Positions 57,030 through 64,000 of a DNA stretch of 64,000 bases are shown piece after piece (the first letter of the stretch is position 1; each line of letters begins with the position of its first letter). The stretch is taken from the NCBI GenBank assembly GCA_004802705.1, contig SGPL01000104.1:1-64000 (forward strand), given 5' to 3'. Origin of the DNA: Bondarzewia mesenterica (taxonomy: Eukaryota > Basidiomycota > Agaricomycetes > Russulales > Bondarzewiaceae). The notes beneath the pieces are model-generated. The model made no database searches and was not told the origin of the DNA. It saw only the letters and a list, made by a program, of their open reading frames with translations. A program made the translations under genes and the position numbers.

Positions 57030-59097
57030 ATGTCAGAAGAGCAGCTGAAAGTTGTCGCTGCTGCTTCGATATATTCTCTGGGCTCTGCTGCGAAAATATG
57101 CCCTCCTATGAGCTCCATTGACCTTCTCACCACAATCATATCCTCTGGAACTCCTGCTGGGCTGTTTGATTCGTCTGTCTCTCCACCTTCCTTCCGCCTC
57201 ACCGATCTATCTCGTTTCGAGTCTATCCTCGAATCACTTGCACAGCAATGGGACCAAGGCTGTATATCAATCGCCCGCGACGGTACGGGCTTGACAGTGA
57301 TGGACATCCACATCGGCTCGGGGAGCAAGTCGGGTGTGATCACTGCCGCTAGTGCAGGGACAGGGAAGAAGAGGAAGAGGGTCGTGGACGAAGACGCGGA
57401 TTCTGCTGCAGGCAGCGCTGACGAAGCCGAGGATGTTTACGAGGAAACTAAGAAACCAGTGACTGCCCTTGGGTGCCTCAGCAAGGAACTGAAGGAAGTG
57501 TATGCTATTCTGCAGAAGAGCACGGCCAAAGGGCGCCTGCTGGCTGAACAAGTATGTCTCTTCTTCAACTCCATCCTTTTTATTAAATCATCTGTCTCTT
57601 TGGTGTGCAGTTCCAATCGACCAACCCCGCCTTTGAGCCCATTTGCGCGCATATAACAAAGGACGATTGCATGAAGGCGCGCGCTGCCGAACCAAACCCA
57701 CTGCATGGTATCTGCGATCGGGTCCACTTCCGTCCACTCATCCGCCCGCACACAGACCCCGCGCTTGGCCACTGTTCTTATCTCAACACATGCTACTCTG
57801 AGCCCACGTACGCACAGTCACCTTCTATCCCGCCATTACCCTCCGCACAGGACCAGATCAGCGCTCGGTGGCCCAAACCGCAACTTCCGTCTGGCTTAGG
57901 TGCCGGAGGGCGGGGCAAGGAGAAGGCGCCGTGCAGGTATCTACATTATGAAGTCGACTGGGACCCTGGTGACGCGGGGCCCGAAGACAAGAGAGAAGAG
58001 TGGAGGTTGAGAAAAAGGCCTTATAAACTGGAGATTGGACAAGGGCCTTTAGGGAAAGAATTGCCGACGGTAATTTGTTGCACCCCTCCCCTTAATGAAC
58101 CGTATGTTCATCTACCTTGGTTATCAGTTACCTCCACAGTGGATCAACTGTGACCTGCGCAGGTTCGATTATTCGGTGCTAGGAAAGTTCCATGTCATCA
58201 TGGCCGATCCGCCATGGGACATCCACATGAGTGTGAGTCACCGCACTAACGAATATGGTCTGCAGTCTCATGTCTCACGCATTCCAATACGACCAGTTGC
58301 CCTATGGGACGATGACGGACGACGAGATGCGTGCAATGCCTATTCCCATGCTTCAAGACGAGGGGCTCTTGTTCCTCTGGGTGACCGGACGCGCAATGGA
58401 AGTCGGCCGTGAGTGTCTTCGCGTGTGGGGATATACGCGGATCGATGAGGTTGTCTGGGTAAAGACCAATCAGGTATTAAATCACACCTCTTCATCTCTT
58501 AGTATCATCATCTGCGCCATGAACTCATTAATTCTTTTGCAGCTTCAGCGCGTCATACGCACAGGACGCACAGGTCACTGGCTCAATCATACGAAAGAAC
58601 ACATGCTCGTCGGCATCAAAACGCACGTTGATGCCCAGGGGAACCTCAAATTCCCCTCTTGGGCGAATCGCGGGGTCGATACGGACGTCATCGTGTCTGA
58701 GGTGCGCGAGACGAGCCGCAAACCAGACGAGGCGTACGGTCTCATTGAGCGGATGTGCCCTGGAGGACGCAAGATAGAGATTTTCGGGCGGAAGCATAAC
58801 GTGCGGCCGGGGTGAGCGTCTTCACCTTGCAACGTTCCGGTGCAAGCCTTTTTGAGGTGCTTGCTCTTGCGATTTATTTTCTCACATTTCTCTCCTCGGC
58901 ATGTAGGTGGTTGACATTGGGCAACCAGTTGGGCGGGGATCAGATTTTCGAGGAAGATCTTGCGGCTAGGATTAAGGCCAGGTATGCTTTTGCCATAAAT
59001 TATTTATCTGTTCTCTCTCAAATGACACGAATCTAGATATCCCGATCGGGGAAACGATTTTAACGGGACTACGGTCATGTATCCTCTGCAGCGCTGA
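57030..59097 (+). CDS. IME4: mRNA N6-adenosine methyltransferase catalytic subunit (METTL3/Ime4)
   Basis: Exons 57030-57551, 57611-58069, 58128-58232, 58297-58473, 58543-58811, 58907-58981 and 59037-59097; 555 aa. A CCCH zinc-finger region has [31 protein letters not shown] and [10 protein letters not shown]. The MT-A70 domain has [19 protein letters not shown], the catalytic [11 protein letters not shown] (DPPW), [102 protein letters not shown] and [11 protein letters not shown] at the end. All expected S-adenosylmethionine and acceptor-loop motifs are intact. Role: internal m6A in mRNA; in yeast it is required for entry into meiosis. It lies 1.6 kb from SFR1, another meiotic gene. Confidence 0.95.
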
Positions 59098-59408
59098 TGT
59101 TGACCGGCATGGTCTCTGTTTTGTTCGAAGATGAATGGACTTCCTATTTTCGTACTTCTTGATGTTAGTTGTGTATATGTATATGTATTCTTATCAATCC
59201 ACGGAGGATGACTGCATATATTTGTTTCGGATCTGAGTCCCCTATTGTCACTGCCGCAGGCTCTGCAGACGGTTGACAGTTGGGATACATGAAAATGGGT
59301 GCTACATTCCCAAGAGATAATAGGTAGATGGAAACGCAATGTCAATTGCTCGTTTAATAATGTTGGGTCGCATTGGCAGGGTGCTCTGAAGCAATGTGCA
59401 CCGCACAA
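59098..59408. other. convergent intergenic region
   Basis: 3' flanks of IME4 (+) and the SUMO-motif gene (-). Confidence 0.5.
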
Positions 59409-61529
59409 TCAATCATGTTCAGTCTTGAATCTCTTCGACAGCTCTAAAAGCATCAAAGCTCAGCAGGTGTCTCAGATCGTCGACTTACCAACTTGGTCGC
59501 TCAAAGTAAATTTAAAAAAAGAGGAATTTGTCTTACCGTTGTCACGTCCTTCGTTTGTCTGTTGAGGTCTTTTCACTGACACTAAGAAGGGGATAACGGA
59601 TCAGGACATGTGAGGTTCATGGGTCAAGAGGTCAAGACGTACTTGGCCTATATCGCGGATCCGCGGTGGCCTCGTACGGTCTGGTTCGTTCGCTCGTAAC
59701 CGAGACCATGCGTTCAACTGGCTCTGATTTCATTGGAACAGAAGCTGTTAGAATGAAGGCATTGGTATCTGAGAACGAGATCACAGTCGAGGCGCCGGTA
59801 ATTAGCTGGCGCACCGTTGCTGCCTCCTTCACTCAGCCTATCTGACGGACCAGTTGATGGCGCTGACACTTGAGAAATCGGTTGAATTTGTGGACAATGA
59901 TGTTCTCTCAGAAAAACGCACCTTGCCTTCTGGCCAACCGCGGATCACGAGTAGGCTCGTGTGACCCGGTCGACTGACTCATACTCGAGAATCCAACATT
60001 CGTTGGCTCTGGCTTGACGGAAGGAGGGGCTAGTGTGCGTAGATACAAAATCGGCTCCAGAAACTACAATTGCATGAGTAGCAAAGTGTGTAAGACACGA
60101 ACCGGACAGTGTCGAGCGCTGTGCTGCTTGAAAGCGGGCATAGATATCCATTAAATTTTGACTGGGTTCTACAGAGCATAATGATCTGTTCCGAGTCAAA
60201 GCGCGTGGGAAGTGCTCACCTCTGGATGCCTCATCTCCGTCGGGCTCCGACTTGACCATCCGATCTGGGAGCAAACCATTATCCAAGAAATAAACAATCG
60301 AAAAGATAATGACCAACATACCACGCGCGGCACCAGGCTCTTGCTTCACTTGAATATTGGACGTACCTGGGTGATGAGCCTGTTACAGGTCTGGTGCAGT
60401 GATTAAGCGAGCCAAGCCGTACCTGGAGCTGCTGAAGACCTCATCAATTTCTCGTACGCACTGACCACGTCGGAAGGTGCTTCGTAGGCTACTCTTGTGT
60501 GTAAGTCTTTTCACCGAGAAATTCCCAGGACGACAGCTTACCGGATGGCTCTTCATGCTTCACAGGGTGAGATTCACCCATTGACTCGGTCTTCATGGCC
60601 GCATTAGGACGCAGTGATTGTAGAGCAGCTTCCTCTAAGCATAAGGAAAAACTATGAAGCCATCGACACCACTACAACTCTGAGAAACACACCTGCTTCA
60701 TAAGGGTCCAACTTTGACACGAACGCTATTTGGCAGAATAAGACATCAGAGACAGAGTAGGGTACGTGTAAGGAACAGTGACTGAACCTGATCGTTGTAG
60801 GACCTCTTCTTTCACTTCTTGTTTAACCGGCTTGGCTTCTTGGGGCATAGGCTCAGGCTCTTCAGGCATAGGCTCTGTTTCTGCCGGAGGACTAGGAGTT
60901 CGCTTAAGACTTAGCGGAAGCGGGAGCGTCAGATTGATACTGGTCAGCTGTGGGGGTGCTGTCGCCCAACTGGGTGCGGGATAGGGCTTTGTAAAGACAC
61001 CATCAGGTGGCATCGTATCCTCTACAGTCCGCTCAAGCCAGTTGCCTGATGATCGATGAGAACTAGGTTACAAAAAAACTAGAATCACGGAAAATCATCT
61101 TCGATGCCGCTTACGTTCCGCAGGGTCTCCCTGGTGCTTGTAGTTGTACTGGAAGATCAGAGAGACTGGTTTATCGGCCCTATCCCACTTCGTGAGGAAT
61201 TTGGTCCACTTATGTGCGCCAAGGATCGGCATAACGTTCACCTCAATGGGAAGCTGAACGATGATATAGTCTCTCTACAAAGTTACACGCGAAATAAGCT
61301 CCAAGGCGCGAACGAGTTCTGCTGATATTGTACGCACAGTAGACATAGTATAGACGGCCGAGATGTTCACGCGTCTGCCGAACATGGTGCCAATCCAGCC
61401 AGAAAGTAATTTAACGTCCTTGTCGTTCTGTGACCCTGCTTTCATGCCGAAGGGATTCGTTATGACAATGTACGTCGCATCGTCTGGCTCCTCATAAACT
61501 TTTGTCTTCGACTTCTTTCCCTTTGCCAT
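59409..61529 (-). CDS. uncharacterised protein with an array of SUMO-type PsiKxE motifs
   Basis: Start MAKGKKSKTKVYEEPDDATY at 61529. About 12 small exons; the 3' ones are approximate. Exons 1-2 form the only ordered-looking part: YIVITNPFGMKAGSQNDKDV, LLSGWIGTMFGRRVNISAVY, LPIEVNVMPILGAHKWTKFL and DKPVSLIFQYNYKHQGDPAE. The rest is disordered and acidic. Nine tetrapeptides fit hydrophobic-Lys-x-Glu: VKQE and VKEE (about 60806-60825), MKTE and VKHE (about 60552-60600), VKQE (about 60345), VKSE (about 60247), VKPE (about 60014), MKSE (about 59728) and FKTE near the stop (about 59421). They sit on separate small exons. Inferred: a heavily sumoylated nuclear factor. No family recognised; the last acceptors and the stop at 59409-59411 need transcripts. 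Confidence 0.6.
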
Positions 61530-61891
61530 ATTTATTGACGTTAGTGGACTGTAGACCTCGAAGTTGTGAGTAGGTTAGTGATAGCGGATACCGTGTACGT
61601 TGAATCTCCGAGATGCGGTCCAAAGAGAGGTCTCCGGGTAGGTTGGATGGGAGTTGCAGGAGGTTGCAGGGTGAGAACAAAGGCCGCTTCAAGTTCGATT
61701 CGCTGATTCGCTTCTTTCGTTCACGTGATCGCGACATTTCAAAGGATGAAGTCAAGGACGAGGAGAAACAAAATTACTACTATTAGAAGATGACAGACTG
61801 TTCTACATAAGCATATAGGATGTTAGGGAGAAGTGACATCTAGTGAGCAATGTCCAAACAATGTACAATCGCCAAGCAAAAGAAGAAACGT
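61530..61891. other. intergenic region between minus-strand genes
   Basis: Promoter of the SUMO-motif gene and 3' flank of the hydrolase. A short overlapping minus-strand ORF (61492-61755) is out of frame with the gene start and has no motif. Confidence 0.45.
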
Positions 61892-63515
61892 TCAGTTGCC
61901 TCTATAATCTAGCTCCTTCAAGAGTAGCTTGTTTACGGCTTTGGCATTATCCAGATACACTGGAAATGTAAAATGGTAGGTGAGCGAGCACTTCACAAAG
62001 AAGAAATAGGTAGTAGACCAACCATGGTGACCAGCACGAGGAATCACGTACATTCGGCCCTGGGCATTTCCAGCAGCACGAAGATTGTCTATGGACTTTA
62101 CCCCACCATCGGGATCCATCCAATCATGTTCTCCGTCTAGTGACAAGTCAGTGATGGCTGTATACTCCAAAGAACATGATACTTACAGACAAAAGTGACA
62201 GGAATCTTCAATTCTGCTATACGATCGACGAGAGGCATACGCGCGTGTGCTCCGGGTGCCAAGATATGTGCTATGCCATAGTTTGTGAGAAAGCAATTAA
62301 GTCTTGTTGAGCTACAGCAATCTCACATATACAGTATTCGCCAGAACCCCTGGCCAACGTAATATTCGTGATATAATCGTGCATGTCGCGTGTCTCCTCT
62401 TCGCTAAGAGAAGAAAATCTACGGGATGAATACTGAAAAAAGAAAATACATATATGTCAAACGGACCGCCAACAAGGCAGAATTAATGAGACCAACCTTG
62501 CCTACCAACATCGGACCCCAGAACAAGGTTGATCGCACCACTTGAAAGGGACTCCATCCCTCCTCCCATAGATACGTGAACAATTTGCTCGACCTGCTCT
62601 GTTTCCGCTTCTCCTCCACTTGCTCCTGCTTCAACTTATCAAGACGATCTGAGGTAGCAGCCTCTGCCCCTTCCGAACCACTAGACTGCGTATCTGTCAC
62701 TTCCCTCGATGGCATCGTATTGTTTGGGTCACGGGGAACACCGGCAGGAGATAACAACACGAGCTTATTGACTCGAGAAGGATACCTCAGTGCGTACACG
62801 ACACTGAGATAGGCACCCAGCGAATGTCCTACGAGCGTCATCTTCTCTAGCCCCATGCGCTCACGCCATTGTTCGAGAGATTCGACAAAAAAAAGACTCT
62901 GCCTCGTGGACACGTCCTGGGATATCATCGCGTTTGGCCTTGATGCGGAAGGGTACGCGCGCGGAACGCCCCATACCTAGCCAATCCAGCGCGTAAGCCG
63001 ACGAACCGCGCGAACCGACCCATTGCGCGAGAGTAGGAAAATTGAGGAAGTAGAAACCAAGTCCTGCACCGTATCCATGAAGAAACACTGCGGGAGGCGG
63101 GGCGTCCGGTGAGGGAGAAGTGGCAGTAAAGGAGACGGTATTAATGAGATGTTTCGTGTTCGTTAGCGGAACCTTGGCACTATGAGCGACAACGGGACCG
63201 TCATCCTTGCCTAGTGAAGGTGCTGAAGACGAACGAAAGAAGGGTAGACGTCTTGATTTCGGGTATTGATTAATCGATGATTATCTCGCGAAAGATAGAC
63301 ACACCTCAGTAAACGCTCCTCGCTAGATGCACTCTGTTTCTCTCCAGCTGCCCACCTACAGGGACATTGTCGTCAGACCAATTCCGGGTCAGCTATTACA
63401 TTGACTGCGAAACTCACCAACTCTTGAAGCTGGCGGTAAAGGTGGATGGAATCTCGCGAGCAGGTGGAAGCAGCGTGCTAGACGCGCCTTGTGAAAGCGA
63501 GGCAGCCGCAGTCAT
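61892..63515 (-). CDS. alpha/beta hydrolase, Cld1/ABHD4-5 type, with apparent frameshift
   Basis: Start MTAAASLSQGASSTLLPPAR at 63515; about eight exons; stop TGA at 61892-61894. Blocks: PAVFLHGYGAGLGFYFLNFP (oxyanion HG), AYALDWLGMGRSARVPF, the nucleophile elbow LVGHSLGAYLSVVYALRYP, LVLLSPAGVPRDP, the lid WEEGWSPFQVVRSTLFWGP, YITNITLARGSGEYCI, acid GEHDWMDPDGG, and base RAGHH followed by VYLDNAKAVN. This is the layout of mitochondrial cardiolipin phospholipase Cld1 and ABHD4/5. Between VHEAESFF and VESLEQWRERMG the frame shifts at the A8 run 62887-62894 (T8 on the sense strand); seven bases would restore a continuous reading. No intron fits there. Confidence 0.86.
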
Positions 63516-64000
63516 GATTCTCAAAGCAGAAAAACGTAGAGCCAGCGGTCGATGTGAGTGAGAGAATGAATATGATTCTGAAGCGGGGAAGAAAAGACGA
63601 AGGGTATTTGTAGAGAAGGTGGTGGTAAGGGAGACGACAGCACCAACGCTCGCGGCACGAAAACCTGCCGGATGGTTGCGTCAGCGGATCTCGATTGGAT
63701 TTCAGACCCAACCGAGAACCAATCATATACTCCGGGGAGAGTCCATGAACTGCGTAGGTCCATGGACCTTACAGTACATTTGTTGATAATGAAAAAAGAT
63801 GCACGAAAGGCGAGCGAAAGGCATCCTGTCACTGAGGTAAAGGCAGCATAGCCGTCATCAGTCATACCTTGCAAATACCTCTCCACGCAGTCGCTCTGAG
63901 ACCGTGTGTCCTAGCCGCACACCCTTTCAGTTCCAGCACAATCTTAGTGGGAGAAGTGAGTTAGAATATTGACAAGACGGCATGACAACTAATGCACGGA
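63516..64000. other. window end, no gene called
   Basis: Upstream of the hydrolase start. Minus-strand ORFs here (63521-63886) lack motifs; the edge may hold a promoter or the tail of a neighbouring gene. Confidence 0.4.

Noticed and set aside
61492..61755. 87-codon ORF upstream of the SUMO-motif gene
   Set aside because: Out of frame with the good MAKGKKSK start; no similarity; at most a leader ORF.

Overview
The window is nuclear DNA of a filamentous basidiomycete, most likely an Agaricomycete. Evidence: almost every gene is cut by several 45-100 nt GT-AG introns, genes are packed on both strands with short spacers, and the gene set is fungal (alpha-aminoadipate lysine synthesis, a Fic1/Inn1-type C2 protein, Snd2, GH128 and GH125, and a DUF6593 protein, a family I know mainly from mushrooms). 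I could place 31 protein-coding genes. I saw no rRNA, tRNA, CRISPR array or intact transposon. Exon limits come from reading frame continuity, splice dinucleotides and family alignment from memory; there was no transcript or database support.

Layout. 0-3 kb: a GPATCH11-like G-patch protein and a two-RRM protein (both -). 3.7-6.8 kb: a GH128 glucanase and an AhpD-like protein (+). 7.1-9.7 kb: a DUF6593 protein and mitochondrial uL11 (-). 9.8-11.9 kb: a secreted M28 aminopeptidase in 17 exons (+). 12.0-17.6 kb: two WD40 paralogues head to head. 18-27.4 kb: a small membrane protein, a Fic1-like cytokinesis protein, a GH125 mannosidase and a large disordered protein. 27.7-35.4 kb: LYS12, CDT2, ARL1 and a WKF-domain protein. 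35.8-44.9 kb: HEM1 and ARG8 in tandem, CWC21, FMN1 and TAF8. 45.2-52.3 kb: a multi-repeat Myb protein (SNAPC4-like), SND2/TMEM208, a secreted aspartic protease and a minimal-nucleotidyltransferase protein. 52.8-63.5 kb: SFR1/MEI5, a short-chain dehydrogenase, the m6A writer IME4/METTL3, an uncharacterised protein carrying a row of SUMO-type motifs, and a Cld1/ABHD-type hydrolase.

Most genes are housekeeping and do not form one pathway. Loose themes are mitochondrial metabolism (uL11m, LYS12, HEM1, ARG8, hydrolase), secreted hydrolases (GH128, M28, A1, probably GH125), splicing/transcription (G-patch, CWC21, TAF8, Myb) and a meiosis/recombination neighbourhood (SFR1, IME4). Several promoters are shared by divergent pairs: uL11m/aminopeptidase, the WD40 pair, LYS12/CDT2, FMN1/TAF8 and Myb/SND2.

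Three otherwise intact genes are broken by one extra base in a homopolymer, and CDT2 has a related problem. With an N at 46166 this points to assembly indels more than to gene decay. The least explained pieces are the SUMO-motif protein at 59.4-61.5 kb, the WD40 pair, the nucleotidyltransferase-fold protein, and a canonical PCNA-binding motif at the N terminus of the CDT2 homologue.
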